A DNA stretch of 64,000 nucleotides from Halopenitus malekzadehii (GTDB lineage Archaea; Halobacteriota; Halobacteria; Halobacteriales; Haloferacaceae): assembly GCF_900108505.1 (NCBI RefSeq), contig NZ_FNWU01000002.1, positions 248,001 through 312,000 on the forward strand, in the 5' to 3' direction. A program made the translations under genes and the position numbers. The notes under the pieces are model-generated. The model was not told where the DNA came from, searched no databases, and saw only the letters and a list, made by a program, of their open reading frames with translations. Below, one piece after another: positions 43,826-52,513 of the stretch; positions within the stretch are counted from its first letter, which is position 1; each line of letters begins with the position of its first letter.

Positions 43826-45286
43826 CTATCGACGTTCGGCCCGCGCCGCAGCCACCAACCGATCGACCATCCCGGAATCGACGTGACGGTGTGCGTAGGT
43901 GCCGACGGTGCGATACGCGGTCAGCCCGTCGTGGTCGCCGTCGATCCCGTCGCCACGACGGACGTCGAAGGCGAACCTGGCGTCGACGTCGGGATCGATC
44001 GTGTGCTCGGAGTAGTGAAACTCGTGGCCGCGATGCGTCTGGCCGTCGGTCGCCGCGGGCGTTCCCCGGACGGCCCGAAGCTCGACGTGGTCGAGCGCCT
44101 GATACCGGTCGTGCATTCGGACGTCGCCGGGCAACACGCCGGCCATCGGGTACGTCTCCCCGCCGGCGGTGGTCAACGACTCCGAGAGAGCCATCAAGCC
44201 GCCGCATTCCCCGAGGATCGGGAGCCCGTCCGCGGCCCGATCGGCGATCGTCGACAGCGCCGGCGAGTCCGACAGCGCCTCGGCGTGCAACTCCGGATAG
44301 CCGCCGGGCAGATAGACCGCGTCGCAGTCGGGCAGGTCGTCCCCGGCGGCCGGCGCGAACGGTTCGATCGTCGCGAGCGCCGCGAGTCGTTCGCGAACCC
44401 CCGGATAGAGGAACCGGAACGCGGCGTCCTCGGCGACCGCGATCGTGGGCTCGTCGCCCTCGGTACCTGTCGCCGCTGCCGACGCACCCGGACGCTCCGG
44501 ATCGGTGGCGGAACGCGTTCCGGAACCGGACTGCGCCTCGAGATCGGAGACGGACCCTGCCGATCGACGGGCGACCGACAGGAGGCGATCCACGTCGAGG
44601 GCCGACGCGGCGGTCGTGAGAACGTCCGGATCGATCGGGTCCTCATCGCCCATTCGCAGGCCGAGATGCCGGTCGGGGATCTCGAGGTCCTCCGTCGGCG
44701 GGATCCGACCGAGGTAGGCGATCCCGTCCGGCAGTGACTCCCGAATTCCGTCCGCGTGCCGACCCCCGTGAGCGCGTTGGGCGATGACGCCGGCGACGTC
44801 GAGGGACGGGGGATCACCGTCGAACGCCGTTCGAACGTCCTCCGGGAGCGGGCTATGCGCGGCATACTCACGGAACCCGAGCGCGGTCGCGCCGACGCTT
44901 TGCATTCCGGCGCTCGCGTCGACGACGAGGACGACCGGGAGATCGAGGGCGGCGGCGGTGGCTGCGGTCGAGGTGACGCTGCCGTCGTACAGCCCCATCA
45001 TCCCCTCGATCACGGCGACGTCCCCGTCGGCACGCGCGATCGAACGACGGACGCCGTCGACGCCCTGCATCCAGGTGTCCAGGGTTCGTGAGGGGGTCCC
45101 GGTCACGGCGGCGTGGTGGCTCGGATCGATGAAGTCAGGGCCGGCCTTTGCCGGAACCGGGTCGTACCCGGCGTCGTCAATGGCCTGGAGGACCGCAAGC
45201 GTCACGACCGTCTTGCCGACGCCGGAGGCGGTGCCGCCGATGACGATCCCGGCTTCGGGGGCGGTCGTCGGACGAGTATCAACCAT
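43826..45286 (-). CDS. cbiA: Cobyrinate a,c-diamide synthase
   Basis: A 486-residue enzyme amidating cobyrinic acid side chains a and c with glutamine and ATP. The P-loop GGTASGVGKTVVTLAVL is at 17-33, and KAGPDFIDPSHHAAVTG and VIEGMMGLYDG are family blocks. The class I glutaminase domain carries the nucleophile in LPILGECGGLMALSE and the histidine in GHEFHYSE. A low-complexity linker at about 240-280 separates the halves. With CobT (60.9 kb) it indicates cobamide synthesis or salvage, though the genes are not clustered. Confidence 0.92.
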   Translation of the reverse strand: MVDTRPTTAPEAGIVIGGTASGVGKTVVTLAVLQAIDDAGYDPVPAKAGPDFIDPSHHAAVTGTPSRTLDTWMQGVDGVRRSIARADGDVAVIEGMMGLYDGSVTSTAATAAALDLPVVLVVDASAGMQSVGATALGFREYAAHSPLPEDVRTAFDGDPPSLDVAGVIAQRAHGGRHADGIRESLPDGIAYLGRIPPTEDLEIPDRHLGLRMGDEDPIDPDVLTTAASALDVDRLLSVARRSAGSVSDLEAQSGSGTRSATDPERPGASAAATGTEGDEPTIAVAEDAAFRFLYPGVRERLAALATIEPFAPAAGDDLPDCDAVYLPGGYPELHAEALSDSPALSTIADRAADGLPILGECGGLMALSESLTTAGGETYPMAGVLPGDVRMHDRYQALDHVELRAVRGTPAATDGQTHRGHEFHYSEHTIDPDVDARFAFDVRRGDGIDGDHDGLTAYRTVGTYAHRHVDSGMVDRLVAAARAERR

Positions 45287-45456
45287 AGGAAATCGTTCGC
45301 GAGGAACGGGTTCATCCTTCCGGTGGCCGCCGATCCCTCCCCCCGGGCGTCTCGCGGGACGTCTCGCCGATCGTCGCGCGAGGAGCGTGGGCGGGGTGGA
45401 TCGACCAGAGACCCGCCGATCGACCATCGGTCCGCCGGTGAGAACACGGGAATCGA

Positions 45457-45528
45457 GTGAACGAAGAAATGCTCTTAGAAACCGTTATGAAGAATCTAAG
45501 AGCATCTCAGGCGTTTCTAAAACGTTAG
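45457..45528 (+). other. AT-rich region with hairpin and possible 23-codon frame
   Basis: In the 364-base gap 45287-45650 an AT-rich island holds the perfect 11-base inverted repeat ATGCTCTTAGA / TCTAAGAGCAT (45469-45479 and 45495-45505, 15-base loop). The same DNA reads as a GTG-started frame of 23 codons (NEEMLLETVMKNLRASQAF, then LKR and stop). CGTTT-CTA-AAACG and CCTTT-TG-AAAGG hairpins follow within 40 bases. It may be a leader, small RNA, operator region or gene remnant. Confidence 0.45.
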
Positions 45529-45601
45529 GGTGGCCTTTTGAAAGGTCGTAAAACGTCGCGAGTCGGCGTTAATCGACGTGAATCTGCGCTAACGCTCGTC
45601 C

Positions 45602-45611
45602 TATTATATAC
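45602..45611 (+). promoter_or_regulatory. TATA box of the 45651-46165 operon
   Basis: TATTATATAC predicts a transcription start near 45632, past the in-frame ATG at 45627. This supports the ATG at 45651, which has GCAGGTGA five bases ahead. Confidence 0.6.
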
Positions 45612-45650
45612 TCCTGTGGACCAGTGATGAAATCGAGGCAGGTGACACAG

Positions 45651-45917
45651 ATGTCGAACCACTCCCTCCGACCCAACACGACGCTTCCCACGCGGCTCCG
45701 CCGGAGCACCGGCCGACGGCTCCGAGCGGTGGCCTTCTGGGCAGCGGTGTTGCTCCCGCTGACGTACCTCCCGGTCCTGCACGGGATCGTCATCGACGCG
45801 AGCGCGGAGCTGTTCCTGCTCCTGCTGGCGTCGAACGTCGTGGCCGCATACGTCGGTCACGACTACAGTCCCCGCACTGACCACGAATCGACCGCCAGGA
45901 ACGCACACAACCTATGA
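45651..45917 (+). CDS. Small membrane protein preceding the DUF7123-like gene
   Basis: An 88-residue protein with an arginine-rich N-terminus and two hydrophobic segments (VAFWAAVLLPLTYLPVLHG and AELFLLLLASNVVAAYV), then a polar histidine-containing tail. The start is set by a good ribosome-binding site and the TATA box. Its stop overlaps the next start (ATGA), so the two are translated together. Family and function not recognised. Confidence 0.65.
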   Translation: MSNHSLRPNTTLPTRLRRSTGRRLRAVAFWAAVLLPLTYLPVLHGIVIDASAELFLLLLASNVVAAYVGHDYSPRTDHESTARNAHNL

Positions 45918-46165
45918 GCACCAACACCACCAGCACGGACGGATCGTACGGCTCCCCGAAGGCACGGCGACTCGCGGATTTCCTCCGCGAGGAGGCCAAG
46001 AACGGCGAAGTGTACATCAAGGGGAAGTTCATCGCCGACGACGTCGACCTCTCGCCGAAGGAGATCGGTGCGCTGATGCTCCAGCTCCAGGGCTCGCTCC
46101 CCGACCTCGAGATCGAGAAGTGGTCCTACACCGGCGCGACCACCTGGCGCGTCCAGTCGCAATAG
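45914..46165 (+). CDS. DUF7123-like conserved haloarchaeal protein
   Basis: An 83-residue protein. After a serine- and threonine-rich N-terminus, the sequence KARRLADFLREEAKNGEVYI then KGKFIADDVDLSPKEIGALM looks like a small winged helix (helix, strand, recognition helix), ending in the strand WSYTGATTWRVQ. It is widespread in haloarchaea as far as I recall (DUF7123). Regulation or nucleic-acid binding is possible but unproven. It overlaps the membrane protein gene upstream by four bases. Confidence 0.72.
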   Translation: MSTNTTSTDGSYGSPKARRLADFLREEAKNGEVYIKGKFIADDVDLSPKEIGALMLQLQGSLPDLEIEKWSYTGATTWRVQSQ

Positions 46166-46261
46166 CGACCGGGTACCCCGTCGATCGTCACCGCATCGCG
46201 GTTCGGTTTTCGATCGCCGTAACCAACGCACATTTACGCCTGCTCGTCCGAGAACCGGTGA

Positions 46262-46969
46262 ATGAGCGCGGACCCGAGCACGGCCGAAGAGATCATGGCC
46301 GGCGTCCATCACGCCCTGCGTGAATACGGGTACGCGGACCTCACGATGCAGGACATCGCCGACGCCTGCTCGAAGAGCAAGTCGCTGTTACACTACCACT
46401 ACGACACGAAGGAGGATCTGCTCGTGGCGTTCCTCGACCACCTCATTACGACGTTCGAACGGTGTGTCGAGGCCGGACGGGACCGTCCTGCGACCGAGCG
46501 ACTCGTCGAGTTCATCGCCTGGTTCGGCTTCGATCCCGACGAAACCGACCGGGAACACTTCCACATCGCGCTGTTGGAGTTGCGGTCACAGGGACCGTTC
46601 AACGACCGGATCCGCTCCCGGCTCCAGCGGAGCGACCGGGTCTTTCGGGACACGGTCGCGGAGATAATCGAGCAGGGCATCGAGGAGGGCGTCTTCGAAC
46701 CGGTCGACGTCACCGAGACGGCCGCACTGCTCGTTGCGACGCTCGACGGTGCGCGGACGAGACAGATCACGCTCGGAGAACTCGACGTCGACGGCGACAC
46801 CTACACCCGGACGGTGGCACGAACCCTCATCGACAGGGTCGTCGACCCGATCCTCGTCGACGGGGTGGAACTCCCCGACGTCTCGAGCGTCGAGGTGCTG
46901 CTCCCCCGTGACGAGCCGGTCGCGGTTCCGGCGGTCGACGACTCACCCTCAACCGGCGACGACCGGTGA
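46262..46969 (+). CDS. TetR/AcrR-family transcriptional regulator
   Basis: A 235-residue repressor-type protein. The N-terminal helix-turn-helix is at about 10-55 (IMAGVHHALREYGYADLTMQ, SKSKSLLHYHYDTKEDLLVAF). The C-terminal ligand domain resembles the BetI/TetR_C_6-type fold with FHIALLELRSQGPFNDRIRS. About 40 disordered acidic residues end the protein. No dedicated target gene is next to it on the plus strand; the downstream genes are on the other strand. Confidence 0.87.
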   Translation: MSADPSTAEEIMAGVHHALREYGYADLTMQDIADACSKSKSLLHYHYDTKEDLLVAFLDHLITTFERCVEAGRDRPATERLVEFIAWFGFDPDETDREHFHIALLELRSQGPFNDRIRSRLQRSDRVFRDTVAEIIEQGIEEGVFEPVDVTETAALLVATLDGARTRQITLGELDVDGDTYTRTVARTLIDRVVDPILVDGVELPDVSSVEVLLPRDEPVAVPAVDDSPSTGDDR

Positions 46970-46970
46970 C

Positions 46971-47100
46971 GATAGTCGTCGGTCGTCGTTGATAGTCGTC
47001 GGTCGTCGTTGATAGTCGTCGGTCGTCGTTGATAGTCGTCGGTCGTCGTTGATAGTCGTCGGTCGTCGTCGATAGTCGTCGGTCGTCGTCGATAGTCGTC
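46971..47100. repeat. 20-bp tandem repeat, 6.5 copies
   Basis: GATAGTCGTCGGTCGTCGTT repeats in perfect 20-base register from the base after the TetR-type stop codon. The later copies end in C instead of T. The array separates the TetR gene from the convergent DUF7521-like gene. There are no spacers, so it is not a CRISPR. Confidence 0.95.
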
Positions 47101-47140
47101 GATCGACGCCCCGAATTCGTCGGAGCCGATCCGGACCGCC

Positions 47141-47425
47141 TCACTCGATGTATAACGAGTAGACGATCACGCCGAACCCAAACGCGGTTAGGACGCTGTT
47201 TATCGCGATCCCGATCGCGAGATCGAGGTTGAGTACCTGATGGGAGATCCCGCCGAGCATCGCCCCGACCGTCACGACCCCGAAGCCGATCGACAGGGCA
47301 CGTAACGAGGGATCCCCGGTGCGGCGGTACGCGCGCCCCGCGTAGTACGTGATGCTGCCACCGAGCAGTAGGATGGCGGTCTTCGCGGCGATGATGAGCA
47401 GGTTGATGTACACGTCAGTAGCCAT
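47141..47425 (-). CDS. DUF7521-like three-helix membrane protein
   Basis: A 94-residue protein with three hydrophobic helices: INLLIIAAKTAILLLGGSIT, LSIGFGVVTVGAMLGGISHQ and GIAINSVLTAFGFGVIVYSL. It lies 36 bases after a winged-helix regulator gene on the same strand. This regulator plus small-membrane-protein pairing recurs in haloarchaea (family recalled as DUF7521). Function unknown; it may sense or respond to membrane state. Confidence 0.7.
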   Translation of the reverse strand: MATDVYINLLIIAAKTAILLLGGSITYYAGRAYRRTGDPSLRALSIGFGVVTVGAMLGGISHQVLNLDLAIGIAINSVLTAFGFGVIVYSLYIE

Positions 47426-47461
47426 TGGTTGGTCCTCCGTGTGCGGGTGTCGTGGGTCGAT

Positions 47462-47839
47462 TCATGTTTCCTCTCTGACCTGTGACCAGAGGGCGGCGAG
47501 CCGTTCGTCCGTCGCCCGCTCGGGTCGCGAGAATTCGATCGACAGCGTGTTGTCCTCGTCCAGTTCGACGGTGACCGAATCGAAGGCGACGTCGTACCGC
47601 GTCGTATGCTGGCCGTCACGGCGGATCTCCGTCGATTCCTGCAACAGGTCGGCCTCGGTCAGTCGTTCCAGCTTCCGATAGGTGGTCGACAGCGGGATGT
47701 CACACTCCTCGGAGAGCTCGCTCGCGGTTTTCGGCGCGTCGAGCGCGGCGATGATGTCGACGGCGTCGTCGTCGCTCAACGCCGACAGCACCGCCTGCGG
47801 GTCGGGCGGTTCCTCGTGCCGTGACGGGTCCCGCACCAT
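47462..47839 (-). CDS. Winged-helix transcriptional regulator (ArsR-like)
   Basis: A 125-residue protein. The helix-turn-helix region is VLSALSDDDAVDIIAALDAP then ASELSEECDIPLSTTYRKLE with the wing LQESTEIRRDGQHTTRYDV. A C-terminal strand pair (SVTVELDEDNTLSIEFSRPE) may form the dimer interface. It is co-directional with, and probably co-transcribed with, the three-helix membrane protein. Confidence 0.85.
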   Translation of the reverse strand: MVRDPSRHEEPPDPQAVLSALSDDDAVDIIAALDAPKTASELSEECDIPLSTTYRKLERLTEADLLQESTEIRRDGQHTTRYDVAFDSVTVELDEDNTLSIEFSRPERATDERLAALWSQVREET

Positions 47840-47885
47840 ACACGGGCCTTCCGCTCGGATCGGTTAAAGGCACCCGATCCATCGC

Positions 47886-47954
47886 GTGGAAGTCGTCCTG
47901 AAGACGGCGCCGTGGAACTCGTCCTGGGGACGGCGCCGTGGAACTCGTCCTGGA
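47886..47954. repeat. 26-bp tandem repeat, about 2.7 copies
   Basis: GTGGAACTCGTCCTGGGGAC plus GGCGCC and variants, 32 bases beyond the stop of the HypE-like gene (minus strand). Confidence 0.85.
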
Positions 47955-47986
47955 ACACCATCACTCGACGTCGAGACTCTCGATCC

Positions 47987-49039
47987 CTACTCCCTCCCGG
48001 AGCCGGACAGCCGAGCGTACACTGGCCAGGAGGAATCGCCATCCGGCGGACTCGTCTCCTCGCCGTCAATGACGACGCGGACGCTTCCGTCGTCGCCGTT
48101 CTCATCGGAATCTCGACGCACCTCGCCGACGATCGCAGCCGGGGTCCCTCGGTCCTGAAGCGCCGCCACGACGTCGCCGGCGACCGATGGGGAAACCGCA
48201 GCGAGGAGGGTGCCGGCGGTCGTGGCCCGCCAGGGGTCCATCCCGAGCGCGGTGCAGGTCTCCTTGACTCCGGGTTGCCACGGGACGTGATCGGTGTCGA
48301 CGCGAAGCCGGACGTTGCCGGCGCTCGCCAGTTCGTGGACCGCGCCCAGCAGACCGCCCTCGGTCGCGTCGTGCATCGCGTGGATTCCATCGTGATCAGC
48401 GATCACCATCGCGTCCTCGACGAGTCGAACATCGTCAAGGCGCCGCTGGGCAGTCGCAACCGTTTCGGCCGACAGGCCATCGAGCGCCTCGGGATACAGC
48501 GAGGCGAACAGGCCGGTCGCCTCGACGGCCGGGCCCTTGGTCACCACGATCCGGTCGCCCGGGCGCGCGCCGTCCGGACGCACGATCCGGTCGGGATCGC
48601 CCCGGCCGATCGCCGTCGCGGCCCCGACCCAGGGAAACGTGCTTCCCGGATACCGCGCGGTGTGGCCGGTCGTCACCGCGATCCCGAGATCGGTACACTC
48701 CTCGTGGATCGCGGTCCAGACTCCGTCGAACGCCTCGTCGGTCATTTCCCCGGGCAGCGAGAAGGCGATCGACAGGTGGCTCGGGGCGATCCCCGAGACT
48801 GCGACGTCCGAGAGGACGATGTGTAGCGCGAACCGGCCCGCGCGCTCGAACCCGAGATCCGGCAGGATCGAGATCGGGTCCGTCGCGAGCACGGTCGCGG
48901 TCTCCTCCTCGGGGCCCCGGATCACCCCGAAGTCGCAGCCGTGTTTCGGTCCGAGCCGGACGTCCTCGCGGTCGGCCCCGAGCCGGGTCGCAATGTGGCG
49001 CCGGAAGAACGTCTCGGAAATCTTCCCGTCAGCCGGCAT
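47987..49039 (-). CDS. AIR-synthase-fold protein, HypE-like
   Basis: A 350-residue ATP-dependent enzyme of the PurM/HypE/SelD/ThiL fold. Blocks: GCDFGVIRGPEEETATVLAT, LHIVLSDVAVSGIAPSHLSI (core dimer motif) and MHDATEGGLLGAVHELASAG (HypE/AIRS signature). HypE matures [NiFe]-hydrogenases, but no hydrogenase or other hyp gene is seen here, so another ATP-dependent dehydration or phosphoryl step is likely. A GTG three codons upstream is an alternative start. Divergent from the DUF4013-type gene. Confidence 0.75.
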   Translation of the reverse strand: MPADGKISETFFRRHIATRLGADREDVRLGPKHGCDFGVIRGPEEETATVLATDPISILPDLGFERAGRFALHIVLSDVAVSGIAPSHLSIAFSLPGEMTDEAFDGVWTAIHEECTDLGIAVTTGHTARYPGSTFPWVGAATAIGRGDPDRIVRPDGARPGDRIVVTKGPAVEATGLFASLYPEALDGLSAETVATAQRRLDDVRLVEDAMVIADHDGIHAMHDATEGGLLGAVHELASAGNVRLRVDTDHVPWQPGVKETCTALGMDPWRATTAGTLLAAVSPSVAGDVVAALQDRGTPAAIVGEVRRDSDENGDDGSVRVVIDGEETSPPDGDSSWPVYARLSGSGRE

Positions 49040-49091
49040 TCCGGTCACCTCGCGCGCCGACGCGTTGCATACGGGATCGTTGCCAGGAACT

Positions 49092-49101
49092 ATTTATAAA
49101 C
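49092..49101 (+). promoter_or_regulatory. TATA box ATTTATAAAC of the DUF4013-type gene
   Basis: Centred about 24 bases before the ATG at 49120, in the divergent region with the HypE-like gene. Confidence 0.55.
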
Positions 49102-49119
49102 GCGGCGAGACGTGTCGAT

Positions 49120-50340
49120 ATGCTCCGCGAGGCGATCGCGACACCCGGCCGCGGCCCCGACGTCGTGGCGACGGTGCTCGCCGGAACGGCCCTCCTCGTT
49201 CTCGGTCGGATCGCTGCCCTGGCCTGGTTCGTCGGCGTCGCCGTCGATCCCCGTGTCGTGGCCCTCCTCCCGATCGCCGGCGCACCGCTGTTCATCCTGC
49301 GCGGCTACGACGTCGCCGTCGTTCGGGCCGGGATCGAGGGCGATCCCGGCGCACCCGCGTTTCGAAATCTTCCGTCGCTGTACGTCGACGGCGTCAAGTC
49401 GATCGTGCTTTCGATCGGGTATGCGCTCCCGGTGGCACTCGTTCCCGTGATCGGGATCGCGGCGGTGACCGTTCAGTCCGCCCGCGAGTCGGGCGTCCCG
49501 GTCGGTGATGCGCTCGTGTGGCCACGATTCGCAGGCTCCGGCGTGTTCGGAGGCGGGGCGGAGGTCACCCCGATCGGAATCGTGCCGGGGCTGATCGAGG
49601 GACTGTGGTCCCTCGCCGTCGCGATCCTCTCCCTCGTTCCCGATCCGGGGAGCGCATCGGTCATCACGATCGCGATCGGCGTCGTGACGATCGCCACGAC
49701 GTGCAGCGCGGCTGCGGGGGCCATCTACCTCCAGCCGGCGGGGATCGCCTGCTTCGCCGCGACCGGCCGCCTTCGTGACGGACTCCGTCCCCGCCGCATC
49801 CTTCGCGTCGCCGGCTCCGGGGAGTACGTCGTCGGCTGGCTCCTGGAGGCGGTCGTTGGCATCGTCGGCACGGCGGCGGCGATTGCGCTGTCGCCGTTCC
49901 TCGTCGGAATCGCCGGTCTGTTCGTGGTTCGGGTAGTGACCCGGTCGCTGTACGGTCGCGGTGCCGCCCCCGCGCTCCGGCCCGATGGCGGCGGTAGCGG
50001 GGGCGGTAGCGGCGGCGTCGACAACGGCGATGGCGGTGATGATCACGATGGTGACGATGGCGGTGATGGTGACGATGGTGGCAATGACGCTGATCGCAAC
50101 GACGACGACCGACCTCCAGCGGACGACCGTGTCGCGATCGAACCCGATGATCGGGCGGAGCTCCCGGTCGGTCGCGAGACGGACCCGGCGATCCAGGTCG
50201 GACGCCGCGTCGGTCCCGTCGATGCCGGTGGGTCGGACGATGAGTCGGCCGATGGGTCGAGCGGTGAGTCGGCTGACGAGTCGGCCGACGGATTCGTCTG
50301 GGGTGCCGGCGGGACGACGGACCGAGAAGCCAAGCGTTGA
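49120..50340 (+). CDS. DUF4013-like membrane protein
   Basis: A 406-residue protein. Residues 1-290 contain about six hydrophobic helices with the DUF4013-type pattern (ILRGYDVAVVRAGIEGDPGA then FRNLPSLYVDGVKSIVLS, and a glycine/alanine-rich YLQPAGIACFA segment). Residues about 290-406 are a cytoplasmic, almost wholly Gly/Asp/Ser/Glu tail coded by short repeats (GDGGDD, DESADGSS). Function unknown; homologues are common in archaea. Confidence 0.75.
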   Translation: MLREAIATPGRGPDVVATVLAGTALLVLGRIAALAWFVGVAVDPRVVALLPIAGAPLFILRGYDVAVVRAGIEGDPGAPAFRNLPSLYVDGVKSIVLSIGYALPVALVPVIGIAAVTVQSARESGVPVGDALVWPRFAGSGVFGGGAEVTPIGIVPGLIEGLWSLAVAILSLVPDPGSASVITIAIGVVTIATTCSAAAGAIYLQPAGIACFAATGRLRDGLRPRRILRVAGSGEYVVGWLLEAVVGIVGTAAAIALSPFLVGIAGLFVVRVVTRSLYGRGAAPALRPDGGGSGGGSGGVDNGDGGDDHDGDDGGDGDDGGNDADRNDDDRPPADDRVAIEPDDRAELPVGRETDPAIQVGRRVGPVDAGGSDDESADGSSGESADESADGFVWGAGGTTDREAKR

Positions 50341-50364
50341 TACCTCGGCGGGCGAACCGTCGGT

Positions 50365-51432
50365 ATGCGAATCACGGAGCGCGGCCACGGGGAGGAGGGA
50401 CGCGAGCGGATCGCCCTCGTCCCGGAGACCGTCGACGACCTCTGGCACCTCTCACACGTCCTCGAACCGGGTGACCGCGTCGAGGGGGACACGACGCGGC
50501 GGATCCAGCGAACCGACGACCGAATGCGGGACACCGGCGGGGAGCGGGAGCACCTGTTCGTCACGCTCGCGGTCGAAACGGTCGAGTTCGCCCGGTTCGC
50601 CAACCGACTGCGGGTCGGGGGCGAGATCGTCGGGTGCTCGCGGGAGGACCAGCTCGGACAACACCACACGATCAACGTCGAAGAACACGACGAGATAACC
50701 GTCGAGAAACGGTTCAAACCGGACCAACTCGACCGGATCGAGGAGGCGACGGAGGCCGCGGAGAACCCCGACGTCGCGATCGCGACCGTCGAGGAGGGGG
50801 CGGCGTTCATCCACACGGTCGAACAGTACGGCACCGAGGAGTACGCCTCCTTCACGCGGCCGACCGGGAAGGGCGAGTACGCCCGCCCGCGGACCGAACT
50901 CTTCGAGGAACTCGGGTCCGCGCTCGTCCACCTCGACGCCGACGCGGTCATCCTCGCGGGACCGGGATTCACGAAACGGGACGCACGCGAGTACGTCGCC
51001 GAGGAGTTCCCCGAACTGGACGCGTCGATCCGCGTCGTCGACACCGCGAGCGTGGGCGACCGCGGCGTTCACGAGGTCCTCAAGCGGGGCGCCGTCGAGG
51101 AGGTACAGACCGAAACCCGGATCGCACGGGAGGCTGAACTCATCGACGAGCTGACCGAACGGATCGCCGAGGGCGCGAAGGCAACCTACGGCCCGGCGGA
51201 CGTCGCCGAGGCGGCCGAGTTCGGCGCGGTGGAGACGCTGTTGGTCGTCGACGACCGGCTCCGGACCGAGCGACAGGGCGAGGGCGACTGGCCGATCGAC
51301 GTCAACGACGTGATCGAGTCGGTCGAACAGCAGGGCGGCGACGTCGTCGTCTTCTCGAGCGAGTTCGCCCCCGGCGAGCAGCTCCGCAACCTCGGCGGGA
51401 TCGCCGCGATCCTTCGGTATCGACTCGAGTGA
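50365..51432 (+). CDS. pelA: mRNA surveillance protein pelota
   Basis: A 355-residue archaeal pelota (Dom34) that frees stalled ribosomes with aEF1A or ABCE1. The N-terminal Sm-like domain starts [20 protein letters not shown] and includes [10 protein letters not shown]. The eRF1-like central domain holds [20 protein letters not shown] and [20 protein letters not shown]. The C-terminal L7Ae-like domain ends with [19 protein letters not shown]. Length fits the family. It starts 25 bases after the DUF4013-type gene. Confidence 0.95.
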   Translation: MRITERGHGEEGRERIALVPETVDDLWHLSHVLEPGDRVEGDTTRRIQRTDDRMRDTGGEREHLFVTLAVETVEFARFANRLRVGGEIVGCSREDQLGQHHTINVEEHDEITVEKRFKPDQLDRIEEATEAAENPDVAIATVEEGAAFIHTVEQYGTEEYASFTRPTGKGEYARPRTELFEELGSALVHLDADAVILAGPGFTKRDAREYVAEEFPELDASIRVVDTASVGDRGVHEVLKRGAVEEVQTETRIAREAELIDELTERIAEGAKATYGPADVAEAAEFGAVETLLVVDDRLRTERQGEGDWPIDVNDVIESVEQQGGDVVVFSSEFAPGEQLRNLGGIAAILRYRLE

Positions 51433-51466
51433 AGCCTTCCGGGACCGACAACCCGTCTACGCGCGC

Positions 51467-52477
51467 CTATCGCCCCGTGAGCGCCTCGCTGCCGGGCGAT
51501 AGGGAGATCGTCTCTCCACGCCCCCGATCGACGGCGCGTTCGTACAGGAGGTGCGCCGCCGCGACGGTCTCGATCCCGGTGCCGCCGGAGTCGAAGACGG
51601 TCACCGCCTCCGGGTCCGTGCGACCCGGCGCCGATCCGACGATGATCTCGCCGAGTTCGGCGTGGACGTGTGCCTCCGGGTCCGCCTCGTCGATCAGCCC
51701 CGCGTCGATCGCCGCGAGGAACGACCCGGCGTCTTGCATGACACGGTCGCGGAGGTCGGGCACGTAGGTGGCCCGGGCGACCGTCTCCGGCGGCAGTTCG
51801 TTCTTGCCGGGCGTGTACTGTCCCATCGCCGTGATGTGGGTCCCGGGCTCGACGTCGGCGTCGTCGATCACCGGGTCCGAGGCGTTCGTCGCCGTGATCA
51901 CGACGTCGGCGCCCGCAAGCGCCGCGGTGGACGAGTCGACCGCCTCCACGGGAATCGACACCGTTTCGGTCATCTCTGCGGCGAACGTCTCACGGCTTTC
52001 GGGGGTCGGCGAGTACACCCGGACGGCCTCGAAATCCCGAACCGTGGCGGTCGCCCGGAGCTGGCCACGGGCCTGTGCGCCGGCCCCGATGACGGCGACC
52101 TCGGTGGCATCGTCGCGCGCGAGCGTGTCCACGCCGACCGCGCCTGCCGCCCCGGTCTTGAAGGGGTTCATCGACGCGCCGTCGATGAGCGCAAGCGGCT
52201 CGCCCGAGTCGGCGTCGAACAGCGGCGTTATGAACCAGACGTCCTGCTCGCCGAAGCCGGCCGCGTACATATACCCACCCATCGCGCCGGTTTCGGGGAG
52301 GATCGCGGCGTAGGTGGTCAACATCCCCGCCGGGTCCCGGTTCACGAGTTTCGTTCGCGGCTCGGCGGGCGCACCCTCGCCGACCTGCCGGTAGCCGTCA
52401 CGGACGGCGTCGACGTACTCGGCCGGCTCCGCGAGCCCCGCGACCTCGTCGCTAGTGAGAAACAGTGTCTCTGTCAC
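51467..52477 (-). CDS. Ornithine cyclodeaminase/mu-crystallin family protein
   Basis: A 336-residue NAD(P)-dependent enzyme. Motifs: PAEPRTKLVNRDPAGMLTTY, LIDGASMNPFKTGAAGAVGV and the Rossmann segment VAVIGAGAQARGQLRA. Archaeal relatives act as alanine dehydrogenase or as imino-acid reductases; bacterial ones convert ornithine to proline. The assignment between these cannot be made from sequence alone. A (GAGATTC)10 array lies 36 bases upstream of its start and may lie within its promoter. Confidence 0.87.
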   Translation of the reverse strand: MTETLFLTSDEVAGLAEPAEYVDAVRDGYRQVGEGAPAEPRTKLVNRDPAGMLTTYAAILPETGAMGGYMYAAGFGEQDVWFITPLFDADSGEPLALIDGASMNPFKTGAAGAVGVDTLARDDATEVAVIGAGAQARGQLRATATVRDFEAVRVYSPTPESRETFAAEMTETVSIPVEAVDSSTAALAGADVVITATNASDPVIDDADVEPGTHITAMGQYTPGKNELPPETVARATYVPDLRDRVMQDAGSFLAAIDAGLIDEADPEAHVHAELGEIIVGSAPGRTDPEAVTVFDSGGTGIETVAAAHLLYERAVDRGRGETISLSPGSEALTGR

Positions 52478-52513
52478 ACTCGTCGTTCGGCGGCAAGCGA
52501 TAAAACGGTTATC

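Noticed and set aside
46971-47100. Possible CRISPR array
   Set aside because: Units follow each other directly with no unique spacers, and no cas genes are nearby.
15110-52477. An ectoine degradation pathway built from the M14 deacylase, class III aminotransferase, threonine-dehydratase-like and ornithine-cyclodeaminase-like genes
   Set aside because: The genes are scattered over 37 kb, no ectoine hydrolase (DoeA, M24 family) or semialdehyde dehydrogenase is present, and the dehydratase has an ACT domain typical of IlvA.
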